DNA of 64,000 nt from Herbaspirillum sp. RV1423 (GCF_000577615.1 NZ_CBXX010000011.1:62001-126000), one strand, 5' to 3'; positions 27,597-36,823 are shown, numbered from the stretch's first letter. Notes: generated by a model not told the origin, from the sequence alone. Program-made: numbers and translations.

Positions 27597-29861
27597 ATGT
27601 CGAATTGTTGTCATCACGACCACAACCATCAGGATGACCAGGAAAGTGGTCACGGGCACGATCATGGCGCCTCCTCGCCTGCTGCCGGCAACGCCAGGCC
27701 GACCGGCCTGAAGGATGCCGAAGAAGCGGTTTTCTTCATCCAGAAAATGGATTGCCCGACCGAAGAAAAGTTGATCCGCGAACGCCTGTCGCACATGGAC
27801 GGCGTTGCGGCGATGCAGTTCAACCTGATCCAGCGCGAACTGACCGTGCAGCATCGGCTGGCCTCGGTCGCCCCCATCGTCGCGACGCTGACCGCGCTCG
27901 ACATGCTGCCCAAGGTCAAAAGCGACACGCTCGATGCCAGCATCGGCAGCGATGAAGATGACCACGGCGCCTCCTACGCCATCCCGGCGCGCAAATGGCT
28001 GATGGTCGGCATCGCCGGCGTGGCGGCGCTGGCCGCCGAAGTCGTGGCGTGGAACAGCGGCGACGACCGCTCGCTGGCAGTCATTGCGCTGGCCTTGTTC
28101 GCGATTGCGACAGGCGGCGTGGACACGCTCAAAAAAGGCTGGATCGCCTTGCGCCATTTGTCGCTGAACATGAACTTCCTGATGTCGCTGGCTGTGATCG
28201 GCGCCGCCATCATCGGCCAATGGCCGGAAGCCGCCGTCGTCATCGTGCTGTTTACACTGGCAGAAATGATCGAATCGCTGTCGCTGGACCGCGCGCGCAA
28301 TGCCATTGCCGGATTAATGGCGATGTCGCCGGACCAGGCCACCGTCTTGCAGGACGGCGCGTGGATCAGCCTGGCCGCGAAGCTGGTGGCCCCCGGCGCC
28401 GAAGTGCGCGTCAAACCGGGCGAGCGCATTCCGCTCGACGGCGTCGTCACGCAAGGACAGCCGGCCGTCAACCAGGCGCCCATCACTGGCGAGAGCATGC
28501 CGGTCGCCAAGCAAGCCGGCGACCAGGTCTTTGCCGGCACCATCAACGGCCACAGCGCCTTCGATTATCGCGTCACCGCTGCGCAAAGCGAATCGACGCT
28601 GTCGCGCATCGTCAAAAGCGTGCAGCAGGCGCAAGGCCAGCGCGCGCCGACGCAGCGTTTCGTCGATCAATTCGCGCGCTATTACATTCCTGCGGTCGTG
28701 GCGGTCGCGGTGCTGGTCGCCGTCGTCCCGCCGTTCGCATTCGGCGCAGCGTTCTATCCGTGGTTCTACAAAGCGCTGGTGCTGCTGGTGATCGCCTGTC
28801 CTTGCGCATTGGTGATTTCCACGCCGGTTACCATCGTCAGCGGATTGGCGGCGGCGGCGCGCCACGGCATCCTGATCAAGGGCGGCGTCTATCTGGAACA
28901 AGGCCGCCTGCTCAAGGCGCTGGCGCTCGACAAGACCGGCACCATCACGCACGGCAAGCCGGTCGTCACCGATGTGCAGCTATTGTCCGCGGACGATGAA
29001 GCGATGTTGTTGCGGCATGCCGCCAGCCTGGCGCTGCGCTCCGACCATCCGGTCTCGGCGGCGATTGCCGCGCACTGGAAATCGCTGCAAAACGGCGCAG
29101 CCGATGAGGTTGCCGATGACGTTACCGATTTCGAAGCGCTGACCGGACGCGGCGTCAAAGGCCGTATCGGCGGCAGCGAGTTCTACCTCGGCAATCACCG
29201 CCTGGTGCATGAAATGGGCATGTGCAGCCCGGCGCTGGAAGAACGCTTGCAGGTATTGGAAAAACAAGGCAAGACAACCACCATCCTGTGCCGCGACGGC
29301 AGCGCGCAATTGCTGCTGGCGGTCGCCGACACCGTGCGCGATAGCAGCCGCGAGGCCATCGCGCGCCTGCACAAGCTTGGCGTCAGCGTCACCATGCTGA
29401 CCGGCGACAATGCGCACACTGCACGCGCCATCGCCGACATCGTCGGACTCGACGACGCCCGCGGCGATCAGTTGCCTGAGGATAAACTCGACGCCATCGC
29501 CGGCCTGATCGAGCGGCACGGCCATGTCGGCATGGTCGGCGACGGCATCAACGATGCGCCTGCACTCGCACGCGCCCAGATCGGTTTCGCCATGGGCGCG
29601 GCCGGCACCGACACCGCGCTGGAAACCGCCGACGTCGCGCTGATGGACGATGACTTGCGCAAGATTCCCGACTTCATTGACCTGAGCAAAAAAACGCATC
29701 GCGTGCTGATGCAGAACATCGCGATCGCGCTCGGCATCAAGGCGATTTTCCTGGTGCTCGCGCTGACCGGCGAAAGCTCGCTGTGGATGGCGGTGTTCGC
29801 CGATATGGGTGCGAGCCTGATCGTGGTTTTCAACGGTTTGCGGCTAGTGCGCTCGCTCTGA
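27597..29861 (+). CDS. cadA: Cd/Zn/Pb-exporting P1B-type ATPase
   Basis: A 754-residue heavy-metal pump. A Cys/His-rich N-terminus (MSNCCHHDHNHQDD ..., GHGHDHG) is followed by one HMA-like domain in which the usual CxxC is reduced to KMDCPTEE (Cys53). The membrane CPC (IACPCALVIS, about residue 399), DKTGTITHGKP (about 444), SDHPVSAAI and [12 protein letters not shown] mark the P1B-2 class exporting Zn2+/Cd2+/Pb2+. The start at 27597 follows an AGGAG site; an in-frame TTG five codons earlier is less likely. The 3' end overlaps the convergent CoA-transferase gene by 18 bp. Confidence 0.95.
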   Translation: MSNCCHHDHNHQDDQESGHGHDHGASSPAAGNARPTGLKDAEEAVFFIQKMDCPTEEKLIRERLSHMDGVAAMQFNLIQRELTVQHRLASVAPIVATLTALDMLPKVKSDTLDASIGSDEDDHGASYAIPARKWLMVGIAGVAALAAEVVAWNSGDDRSLAVIALALFAIATGGVDTLKKGWIALRHLSLNMNFLMSLAVIGAAIIGQWPEAAVVIVLFTLAEMIESLSLDRARNAIAGLMAMSPDQATVLQDGAWISLAAKLVAPGAEVRVKPGERIPLDGVVTQGQPAVNQAPITGESMPVAKQAGDQVFAGTINGHSAFDYRVTAAQSESTLSRIVKSVQQAQGQRAPTQRFVDQFARYYIPAVVAVAVLVAVVPPFAFGAAFYPWFYKALVLLVIACPCALVISTPVTIVSGLAAAARHGILIKGGVYLEQGRLLKALALDKTGTITHGKPVVTDVQLLSADDEAMLLRHAASLALRSDHPVSAAIAAHWKSLQNGAADEVADDVTDFEALTGRGVKGRIGGSEFYLGNHRLVHEMGMCSPALEERLQVLEKQGKTTTILCRDGSAQLLLAVADTVRDSSREAIARLHKLGVSVTMLTGDNAHTARAIADIVGLDDARGDQLPEDKLDAIAGLIERHGHVGMVGDGINDAPALARAQIGFAMGAAGTDTALETADVALMDDDLRKIPDFIDLSKKTHRVLMQNIAIALGIKAIFLVLALTGESSLWMAVFADMGASLIVVFNGLRLVRSL

Positions 29862-31250
29862 TTGGAACTCCGGCGACGCCGAACCGAGCGGCATCGCCGG
29901 ACGGTCCCATGCCATCGCAGTGCGGCCGACCGCCACCGGTCCGTGCAGCCGCCGGGCCGGCCCCCAAAATGTTTCTTCAATCGCCGGCGCGAGGTCGGCG
30001 GCGTTTTCCGCTTGCAGCACCGCGTCGACCTGCCGCCCGGATTCAGTCACCAGCAATTGCGCCATGCGCGCCAGCGACGTGCGCATTTCAATGCCCTTGC
30101 CGGTTTTCACACGCTGCGTCAGGCCGCGTATCGCGGCGGTCGCCAGCAGATAGCCGACGGCATGGTCGAGCGCCTGCACCGGCAGCGGCGTCGGCTTGTC
30201 GCGTCCGAGCCGACGCATGCCGGCCTCGGCGATGCCGCTGCTCATCTGCACCAGGCTGTCGAATCCGCGCCGGGCTTTCCACGGACCGCTCCAGCCGTAA
30301 GCATCGAGACTGACGTCGACCAGCGCCGGATTGATGCGGCGGCGGCTGGCGGTGTCAAAGCCCATCCCGGCCAGCGCATCCGAACGGTAGCCATGCACCA
30401 GCACATCGGCTTGCGCCAGCAACTGCGTGAAGATTTCCTGCCCCAGCGAGGTCTTCAGGTCGAGCCGCGCGCAACGCTTGCCAGGCACCATATCGGGGAC
30501 CACGCCCGGTTCGTCCCAGGTCGGCGGATCGATGCGCAGCACGTCGGCGCCGAAACCCGCCATGAACCGCGTCGCGGTCGGTCCCGCCAGCACGCGCGTC
30601 AGGTCCAGCACGCGAATGTCCTGCAACGGACGCTGCTTGCCGATCTGCCAGTCCGGCGCAACGGCGCCAGGACCTTCGGCGATATGCAGCAGCGGTTCGC
30701 TGTTGACCGCCGCGCCCTGGGGATGCCAACGCCATTGCTCCATCGTGCGCATCTGCGCGGCGCAACCGCCCTGAGCGACCACGGCGATTTCGAGTTCTTC
30801 GGCTTGCCAGCCGGCCACCGCCTGCGCCACGGCGGCACGGTCGGCCGTCGCATCGAGCACGGTCAGCGCCGCTTCGCGGTGATGCGGGGCATTGGTGTGC
30901 AGACGTATCCAGCCGTCGGCAGTCTGGTAATCGCCGGCGACTGTATCCCACAAAGACGGCGCTTCCCAGCCTTGCGGCCGGATCGAGGAACCGAACCAGA
31001 ACGACGCCAGCCGGCGGTCGGCCTGCACGCGCGCGAACTCGCCGCCGCCGGCATGCATCAGCTCGGCCACAGCCAGCCCGGCGGCGCCGACCGAGGCCGT
31101 CGCCAGGTCGGTGACGGCAAAGATCGACGGCAAGCTGCCGCTGCCGGTGAAATGCACATGCTCCAGATCGGCCTCGCGGCCGTGGGCGGCCAGCCATATC
31201 TCACGCAGGAAGCCGCGCACACTGGATTCGGATGATTCGCGATTCAACAT
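29844..31250 (-). CDS. CaiB/BaiF-type CoA-transferase with rearranged domain order
   Basis: A 468-residue protein. The canonical family start, RVLDLTRVLAGPTATRFMAGFGADVLRID, appears only at about residue 213 instead of near the N-terminus, and continues to the usual DVSLDAYGWSGPW and RRGFDSLVQMSSGIA. The first 205 residues resemble the late part of the family fold (TADGWIRLHTNAPHHREAALTVLD, then a helical AAVAQAVAGWQAEELE stretch). The order therefore looks circularly permuted or derived from a tandem form. It should move CoA between carboxylic acids; substrate unknown. It is divergent from the HTH-citrate synthase gene. Confidence 0.85.
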   Translation of the reverse strand: MLNRESSESSVRGFLREIWLAAHGREADLEHVHFTGSGSLPSIFAVTDLATASVGAAGLAVAELMHAGGGEFARVQADRRLASFWFGSSIRPQGWEAPSLWDTVAGDYQTADGWIRLHTNAPHHREAALTVLDATADRAAVAQAVAGWQAEELEIAVVAQGGCAAQMRTMEQWRWHPQGAAVNSEPLLHIAEGPGAVAPDWQIGKQRPLQDIRVLDLTRVLAGPTATRFMAGFGADVLRIDPPTWDEPGVVPDMVPGKRCARLDLKTSLGQEIFTQLLAQADVLVHGYRSDALAGMGFDTASRRRINPALVDVSLDAYGWSGPWKARRGFDSLVQMSSGIAEAGMRRLGRDKPTPLPVQALDHAVGYLLATAAIRGLTQRVKTGKGIEMRTSLARMAQLLVTESGRQVDAVLQAENAADLAPAIEETFWGPARRLHGPVAVGRTAMAWDRPAMPLGSASPEFQSERAH

Positions 31251-31309
31251 ATCTGCCTCTCTTCAACAAGATGATGGCCAGCATATTCCAGTCGTTTTAA
31301 TTGTCAATA

Positions 31310-31326
31310 TTGATTAAGATAATCAA
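31310..31326. promoter_or_regulatory. Candidate operator between the CoA-transferase and HTH-citrate synthase genes
   Basis: A perfect inverted repeat, TTGATTA-AGA-TAATCAA, lies midway in the 127-bp divergent spacer. Related words (GTCAATA near 31303, CGTCAATA near 31333) surround it. The position fits a repressor site controlling both genes. The repressor is unknown, though the HTH-bearing citrate synthase is a tempting candidate. Confidence 0.5.
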
Positions 31327-31377
31327 CATAATCGTCAATACAAATCTCAACATAAACGCATTTGTTTCTTGGACATC

Positions 31378-32586
31378 ATGCCCGCTTACCTGAGTTCCGC
31401 CGACGCCGCAGCCCTGCTCGGCGTCTCCCGCCAGACTTTGTACGCTTACGTCAGCCGCGGCCTGCTCACGGCGCAAGCCAACGGCAAGTCGCGTGAAAGC
31501 CGCTACCTTGAGGAAGAAGTGAAACGCCTCGCCGCCCAGCGCACACGCGGACGCAAACCCAGGGAAGTCGCCAAGGCCACGCTAAACTGGGGCTTGCCGG
31601 TGCTGGAATCGGCCATCACGCTGATCGAAGACGGCCGGCTTTACTATCGCGGCAAGGACGCCGTCACCCTTGCCGACACGCAGGAGCAGACCGTGGAAGA
31701 CATCGCCGCACTGCTGTGGAACTGCTCGCGGGAACAAGCCTTCGGCGCGCGGCAAGCGGTTGCGCATCCGGCCTTCGACGCCATGCGCAGGCACTTCGCC
31801 GGACGCCGCGCCGAAGAGGCCATGCTGCCGCTGTTCACGATCGCCAGCGACGACGCGCCGACCGCTGCCTGGCAGGCCCCCGAGCGCATGGCCGAGGGCT
31901 GCGGCGCGTTGATGCGCCTGCTCGCCGCCAGCTTGCTCGGCACGCGCTCCGGCGCAACGCCGATCCATGAACAATGCGCTGCCGCGTGGGGCCTCGACGA
32001 GCAAGGCGCACACCTCGTTCGCATGGCCCTGGTCCTGTGCGCCGACCATGAACTGAATGCATCCAGCTTCACCGCGCGCTGCGTCGCTTCCACCGGTACC
32101 AGCCTACGCGCGGCGGTCATCGCCGGCCTCGCGGCGCTGACCGGCGGCAAGCACGGCGGCGCCACCGCGCGCGTGGAAGCCTTTCTCGACGAAACCGGCG
32201 ATGCCGATATCGCCAGCAGGTTGCAACAACGCCTGGCGCGCGGCGAAGACTTGCCGGGCTTCGGACATCATCTCTATCCCGACGGCGACGTGCGCGCCGA
32301 TGCCTTGCTGGCGAAAGTCCTGCCGCATCATCCCGCCTTGCAGGAAACCGTCGCGGCGGCATTCCGGCTGATCGGCTTGCCGCCCTCTCTCGACTTTGCG
32401 CTGGCAGCGCTGCGGCGCCATCTGCAATTGCCGGTGGGCGCGGCGTTCGGTCTGTTCGCCCTCGGGCGCGGCATGGGCTGGATCGCCCAAGCGCTGGAAC
32501 AGCGCGCCAGCGGTGAACTGATCCGACCGCGCGCCGCATACACCGGGTTGCGGCCTGCGACGTCCAAAGACGCGATAAAAAAATAA
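31378..32586 (+). CDS. Citrate synthase family protein with N-terminal helix-turn-helix
   Basis: A 402-residue protein. Residues about 4-55 form an excisionase/MerR-like HTH (YLSSADAAALLGVSRQTLYAYVSRG). The rest is a citrate-synthase fold (FYYRGKDAV-like start, TPIHEQCAAAWGL, TGGKHGGATARVEAFL, GFGHHLYPDGDVRADALL, then ALGRGMGWIAQALEQ). The His of LPGFGHHLYPDGDVR corresponds to the catalytic region. It may condense acyl-CoA with an oxo-acid, regulate transcription, or both. The start ATG (31378) is preferred over an in-frame TTG three codons before. It pairs divergently with the CoA-transferase gene. Confidence 0.88.
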   Translation: MPAYLSSADAAALLGVSRQTLYAYVSRGLLTAQANGKSRESRYLEEEVKRLAAQRTRGRKPREVAKATLNWGLPVLESAITLIEDGRLYYRGKDAVTLADTQEQTVEDIAALLWNCSREQAFGARQAVAHPAFDAMRRHFAGRRAEEAMLPLFTIASDDAPTAAWQAPERMAEGCGALMRLLAASLLGTRSGATPIHEQCAAAWGLDEQGAHLVRMALVLCADHELNASSFTARCVASTGTSLRAAVIAGLAALTGGKHGGATARVEAFLDETGDADIASRLQQRLARGEDLPGFGHHLYPDGDVRADALLAKVLPHHPALQETVAAAFRLIGLPPSLDFALAALRRHLQLPVGAAFGLFALGRGMGWIAQALEQRASGELIRPRAAYTGLRPATSKDAIKK

Positions 32587-32620
32587 CGACGCCGTTTTCA
32601 GCAGTGCTACACTACCGCCC

Positions 32621-33037
32621 ATGACTTCGCGCGTAAAAATCTTCCTGCTCTGGCTGCTGGCTTTTGCGATTCCCGTCCAGGGATTCGCCGCCGCCGTGCA
32701 GGTCGTGTGCGCGCCTTCGCATCAGACGCAGGCCATGCATGCGGTTGCCGACCCGGCGCCATCGCAAGAACATCATTACGCCGGCCACAGCATGAATGTG
32801 GTCGCGCAAGCCGATGCCGCGCATTCACCCGATCAGTCGATGCTCCATCAACACAAGGCATCCACCGCTTCCTGCAGCTCTTGCAGCGTCTGCACCATCG
32901 GCGCCATCCTGCCGCTGGCGCTGGACAAGCTCATCAACCTGCCGGTCGCGGCAGACATTCATGTCGCCATGGTCCAACATGGCTTCGTCGGCTATACGCC
33001 GGAAAATCCCGAACGCCCCCCTTCACTGCCCGTGTAA
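32621..33037 (+). CDS. Exported small Cys/His/Met-rich protein (DUF2946-like)
   Basis: A 138-residue protein with a signal peptide (MTSRVKIFLLWLLAFAIPVQGFA). A middle region rich in His and Met follows (EHHYAGHSMNVV, DQSMLHQHK), then CSSCSVCTIGAILPL near residue 90. Small exported proteins of this style (DUF2946 and relatives) often precede copper-resistance genes, as here. It probably binds copper in the periplasm or is membrane-attached; function not established. It heads the copper operon of 32.6-36.8 kb. Confidence 0.65.
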   Translation: MTSRVKIFLLWLLAFAIPVQGFAAAVQVVCAPSHQTQAMHAVADPAPSQEHHYAGHSMNVVAQADAAHSPDQSMLHQHKASTASCSSCSVCTIGAILPLALDKLINLPVAADIHVAMVQHGFVGYTPENPERPPSLPV

Positions 33038-33148
33038 TCACTGAAGCTGTCTGCGCGGCGCCGGCTTGCATCGGTCCGCCTGCAGCTTCCTGCTGACGTT
33101 CCGGCATGTCGTTTCCGCCGGCGAACACTTCGTTTGCACGAGGCTTAC

Positions 33149-34555
33149 ATGAATGCATTTCCCCCTTTGCGGTCGCTCGCGCCGCCGCTGCTCGCCATCG
33201 TGCTGAGCGGTTGCGCGAGCTTCAGCGACGACGGCGGTTTCGACGCCGTCAACCAAACAGCGCAACAGCGCCTGAACCGACCAACCGGCTGGATGCGCTC
33301 CGAACAGGATGTCCATGTCGTCGGCCAGCGCGTGCGCGCCATGCTGGCGAAACCGCTCGGTGTCGACGACGCCGTCCAGATCGCGCTCATCAATAACCGC
33401 GAACTGCAAGCGTCCTACAGCGAACTCGGCATTGCCGAAGCCGATCTTGTGCAAGCCGGGCGCTTGCCCAATCCCGGTTTCGGTTTCAGCCGCACGCACA
33501 GCGGCGACGATATCAAGATCGACCGCAGCCTGTCATTTTCGGTGATGAGCCTGCTGACCATGCCGGCAACATCGCGCATTGAGGCGCGGCGCTTCGAACA
33601 AACCAAGCTGAAGCTGGCCGATGCCATGCTGCGCACCGCTGCGCAGACGCGCCGCGCCTACTACCAGAGCATCGCGGCGGAACAAAGCGTGGGCTATCTG
33701 GAACAAGTGCGGCAAGCCGCCGAAGTCGCGCACGAACTGGCGGCGCGCATGGCTCAACGCGGCAATTTCTCGCAACTCGATGCCGCGCGCGAACAGGCTT
33801 TTTACATGGAGACCTCGACGCAATTGACGCGCGCCCGGACACAAGCCGTTCAAGAGAAGGAAAACCTGACCCGCCTGCTGGGTCTGCGCAAGCAGGACGG
33901 CGCCTTGCAATTGCCGCCGCGCCTGCCTGACCTTCCCGCACAGGCCGTACCGCTTGGCGACATCGAAGCCATCGCCCTGGAACAACGGCTGGACGTGCAA
34001 TCGGCGCGACTGGAAGTCTCTGCCTTGCAGACCTCGCTCGGCCTGACCAAGGCCACGCGTCTGGTCAACGTGCTCGATCTCGGTTATGTGCGCAACACCG
34101 AAAGCGGCAAAGCGGCTGAAATCGGTTACCAGGCCAGCATTGAAATCCCCCTGTTCGACTGGGGCGATGCACGTGTGGCCAAGGCCGAAGCGATCTACAT
34201 GCAGGCCGCACATCGCCTGGCCGCCACTGCCGTGCAAGCGCAGTCGGAAGTGCGCGTCGCCTATGTCGCGCATCAGCACGCCTACACGCTGGCGCGCCAG
34301 TATCGCGACGAGGTTGTGCCGCTGCGCAAACGCATCTCCGACGAATACCTGCTGCGTTACAACGGCATGCTGGCCAGCGTGTTCGAACTGCTGGCCGATG
34401 CGCGCGAACAGGCCAACGCTGTCAACGCCGCCATCGACGCCGCGCGCGATTACTGGATTGCCGACAGCGAATTGCAACTGGCGTTGGGCGGACCGCTTGC
34501 GTCGGCGCAAACATCCGCACCAGAGAGCAAAACACAAGGAAAAACGCATGAATAA
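33149..34555 (+). CDS. TolC-family outer membrane lipoprotein
   Basis: A 468-residue outer-membrane factor. The N-terminus MNAFPPLRSLAPPLLAIVLSGCAS contains a lipobox (LSGC), so it should be lipidated like CusC/OprM. The two OEP repeats start at AVQIALINNRELQASYSELGIAEADLVQAGRLPNP and at the LEQRLDVQSARLEVSALQTSLG region, with long coiled helices between. No inner-membrane pump or adaptor gene accompanies it. Its neighbours are copper-handling proteins, so a role in periplasmic copper export is inferred. It overlaps the multicopper oxidase gene by 8 bp. Confidence 0.88.
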   Translation: MNAFPPLRSLAPPLLAIVLSGCASFSDDGGFDAVNQTAQQRLNRPTGWMRSEQDVHVVGQRVRAMLAKPLGVDDAVQIALINNRELQASYSELGIAEADLVQAGRLPNPGFGFSRTHSGDDIKIDRSLSFSVMSLLTMPATSRIEARRFEQTKLKLADAMLRTAAQTRRAYYQSIAAEQSVGYLEQVRQAAEVAHELAARMAQRGNFSQLDAAREQAFYMETSTQLTRARTQAVQEKENLTRLLGLRKQDGALQLPPRLPDLPAQAVPLGDIEAIALEQRLDVQSARLEVSALQTSLGLTKATRLVNVLDLGYVRNTESGKAAEIGYQASIEIPLFDWGDARVAKAEAIYMQAAHRLAATAVQAQSEVRVAYVAHQHAYTLARQYRDEVVPLRKRISDEYLLRYNGMLASVFELLADAREQANAVNAAIDAARDYWIADSELQLALGGPLASAQTSAPESKTQGKTHE

Positions 34556-35930
34556 TCCCGCCAACAAACTCAGCCGCCGCGCCTTCCTGCAAGGTTCCGC
34601 GCTGGCCGTCGGCGCCACCGCGGTCAGCCGCATCGGCGCCGCCTCGCTGCCAGAGGCCGTCACGCAAGGCAGCGCCGGCACGCAGGCCCCGCTGTCGCCG
34701 CCGAACGGCCGCCCCTATCACCCGGTCGTTACGCTCAACGGCTGGTCGCTGCCCTGGCGCATGAACGGCGGCGTCAAGGAATTCCACCTCGTCGCCGAAC
34801 CTGTCGTGCGTGAAATCGCCCCCGGTATGAAAGCCAATCTGTGGGGTTACAACGGCCAGAGTCCCGGCCCCACCATCGAGGTGGTGGAAGGCGATCGCGT
34901 GCGCATCTTCGTCACCAACAGGCTGCCCGAACACACCTCGGTGCACTGGCACGGCCAGCGCCTGCCCAACGGCATGGACGGCGTCACCGGCCTGACGCAA
35001 CCCGGCATCCCGCCCGGCAAGACCTTCGTCTACGAGTTCACGGCCAGGCGCGCCGGCACTTTCATGTACCACCCGCATGCCGATGAAATGGTGCAGATGG
35101 CGATGGGCATGATGGGCTTCTGGATCACCCATCCCAAGAATCCCGACTTCATGCGCGTGGACCGCGACTTCGTCTTCCTGCTCAACGCCTACGACATCGA
35201 ACCGGGCGCCGCCACGCCCAAGGTCAACACCATGCTCGACTTCAACCTGTGGACCTGGAACAGCCGCGCTTTCCCCGGCATCGATCCGCTGCCGGTGCGG
35301 CAAAACGACCGCGTGCGTATCCGCGTCGGCAACCTGACCATGACCAATCACCCCATCCATCTGCACGGCCATGAGTTCGTCGTGACCGGCACCGACGGCG
35401 GCTGGACGCCGCCGGCGTCGCGCTGGCCGGAAGTCAGCGCCGACATCGCCGTCGGCCAGATGCGCGCGATCGAATTCGACGCCACAGAAGAAGGCGACTG
35501 GGCGCTGCATTGCCACAAGTCGCATCACACCATGAACGCCATGGGCCATGACGTGCCGACCATGATCGGCGTCGACCAGCGCGATCTGGCCAAGAAGATC
35601 AACAAGCTGATTCCCGACTACATGGTGATGGGCGACAAAGGCGGCTCCATGGGCGACATGGAAATGCCGCTGCCTGACAACACCCTGCCCATGATGGGCG
35701 GCACCGGTCCCTACGGGTCGCTGGAAATGGGCGGCATGTTCAGCGTGGTCAAGGTGCGCAAGAACCTGGCGCGCAACGATTACCGCGATCCCGGCTGGTA
35801 CCGGGCGCCGCCCGGCACCGTCGCCTATGAATGGCGCGGACCGCAACAACCGTCCGCTTCCGCCCCCGGCAAACAACCTGAAACAGACGGCAATGCCGTC
35901 AACGTCGTCCGTCGTACCCATCAACATTGA
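34548..35930 (+). CDS. Tat-exported multicopper oxidase
   Basis: A 460-residue cupredoxin-type oxidase. The twin-arginine signal is LSRRAFLQGSALAVGAT. Copper motifs are HWHG and HPHAD in the N-terminal domain, and HPIHLHGHEF and HCHKSHHTMNAM at the C-terminus, supplying type 1, 2 and 3 ligands. It is shorter than CueO and PcoA but complete. It probably oxidises Cu(I) to less toxic Cu(II) in the periplasm. C-terminal Met-rich stretches (MGDKGGSMGDMEMPLPDNT) suggest extra copper binding. The start follows AAGGA and overlaps the TolC stop. Confidence 0.93.
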   Translation: MNNPANKLSRRAFLQGSALAVGATAVSRIGAASLPEAVTQGSAGTQAPLSPPNGRPYHPVVTLNGWSLPWRMNGGVKEFHLVAEPVVREIAPGMKANLWGYNGQSPGPTIEVVEGDRVRIFVTNRLPEHTSVHWHGQRLPNGMDGVTGLTQPGIPPGKTFVYEFTARRAGTFMYHPHADEMVQMAMGMMGFWITHPKNPDFMRVDRDFVFLLNAYDIEPGAATPKVNTMLDFNLWTWNSRAFPGIDPLPVRQNDRVRIRVGNLTMTNHPIHLHGHEFVVTGTDGGWTPPASRWPEVSADIAVGQMRAIEFDATEEGDWALHCHKSHHTMNAMGHDVPTMIGVDQRDLAKKINKLIPDYMVMGDKGGSMGDMEMPLPDNTLPMMGGTGPYGSLEMGGMFSVVKVRKNLARNDYRDPGWYRAPPGTVAYEWRGPQQPSASAPGKQPETDGNAVNVVRRTHQH

Positions 35931-35945
35931 TCAAGGAGCAACACC

Positions 35946-36443
35946 ATGAAATACCAATATTTTCTTTCTGCCTTCGCCATTGCATTCGCCGCTGTCGGCA
36001 GCGCCTCGGCGCAAACCATGTCGCACCATCATGACGATCACGCCGACAACAGCATCGGCCAGCCCGGCATGGCGGCAAAGGCGGACCGCACCATCAAGGT
36101 CGACATGAACGACAACATGCGCTTTACGCCGGACGACATCCAGGTAAAAGCCGGCGACACCATCAAATTCATCGTCACCAACAACGGCAAGATCAGGCAT
36201 GAAATGATCTTCGGCAGCGACGCCCAACTCAAGACGCATTACGCCGCCATGCTGAAGAATCCTGAAATGGAACACGCCGACGACAACCAGATCACCCTCG
36301 ATCCCGGCAAGAGCGGCGAGCTGGTGTGGCAATTCAGCCAGGCTGGCACAGTCAACTTCGCCTGCCTGCAGCCGGGCCATTACGATGCCGGCATGAAAGG
36401 CAGCGTTACTGTCGCGGCCAACGGCAAGACACACAAACATTGA
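35946..36443 (+). CDS. Exported cupredoxin (plastocyanin/azurin-like copper protein)
   Basis: A 165-residue protein with a signal peptide (MKYQYFLSAFAIAFAAVGSASA) and a His-rich linker (SHHHDDHAD). The cupredoxin domain contains IRHEMIFG (His ligand) and FACLQPGHYDAGMKG, giving Cys, His and Met ligands in type 1 copper order. It probably stores or transfers copper to or from the neighbouring oxidase in the periplasm. The ATG lies 15 bp after the oxidase stop behind AAGGAG. Confidence 0.9.
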   Translation: MKYQYFLSAFAIAFAAVGSASAQTMSHHHDDHADNSIGQPGMAAKADRTIKVDMNDNMRFTPDDIQVKAGDTIKFIVTNNGKIRHEMIFGSDAQLKTHYAAMLKNPEMEHADDNQITLDPGKSGELVWQFSQAGTVNFACLQPGHYDAGMKGSVTVAANGKTHKH

Positions 36444-36466
36444 CTCGATATTGCAAAGGAAAAATC

Positions 36467-36823
36467 ATGAAATACGCTTATACCGCCATTGCCTTGCTGG
36501 CGACGTTGACAACCGTCCTGCCCGTCGCCGGGCAGGACATGAACCGCGACATGCGTGCGATGCACGTCGCCGGAGCGGCAGCGCAAGATGCAATGCCCAA
36601 GGTCAGCGGAGAAATCCGCAAGGTCGATGTCGACGCCGGCAAGATCACCATTCGCCACGGCGAGATTCCCAATCTCGACATGCCCGCCATGACCATGGTG
36701 TTTCGTGCCGCTTCGCCGGATATGCTGAATCAGGTCAAGACCGGCGACCAGGTACTGTTCACGGCCAAAAAAAACAATGGCGCGCTGACCGTCACCACGA
36801 TTGAAGTCTTGCCGCCCAAGTAA
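36467..36823 (+). CDS. CusF-like periplasmic copper chaperone
   Basis: A 118-residue protein with a signal peptide (residues 1-22) and a CusF OB-fold domain (SGEIRKVDVDAGKITIRHGEI ... MPAMTMVF). Aligning on spacing, His64, Met72, Met75 and Met77 take the places of CusF His36, Trp44, Met47 and Met49. The aromatic cap is therefore Met here. It should bind Cu(I) or Ag(I) and hand it to an exporter. It ends the copper operon and starts 23 bp after the cupredoxin stop. It may partner the lipoprotein channel at 33.1 kb; no CusA/B is present in the window. Confidence 0.9.
   Translation: MKYAYTAIALLATLTTVLPVAGQDMNRDMRAMHVAGAAAQDAMPKVSGEIRKVDVDAGKITIRHGEIPNLDMPAMTMVFRAASPDMLNQVKTGDQVLFTAKKNNGALTVTTIEVLPPK

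Noticed and set aside
23737..29861. Metal-resistance genes as a recently acquired island
   Set aside because: Base composition and codon use look like the neighbours, and no transposase, integrase or tRNA boundary is visible.
29862..31235. A 457-codon open frame on the plus strand
   Set aside because: It mirrors the CoA-transferase gene, which has real motifs on the other strand.
34422..35927. A 501-codon open frame on the minus strand
   Set aside because: Antisense to the multicopper oxidase gene; no family, signal or ribosome-binding site.
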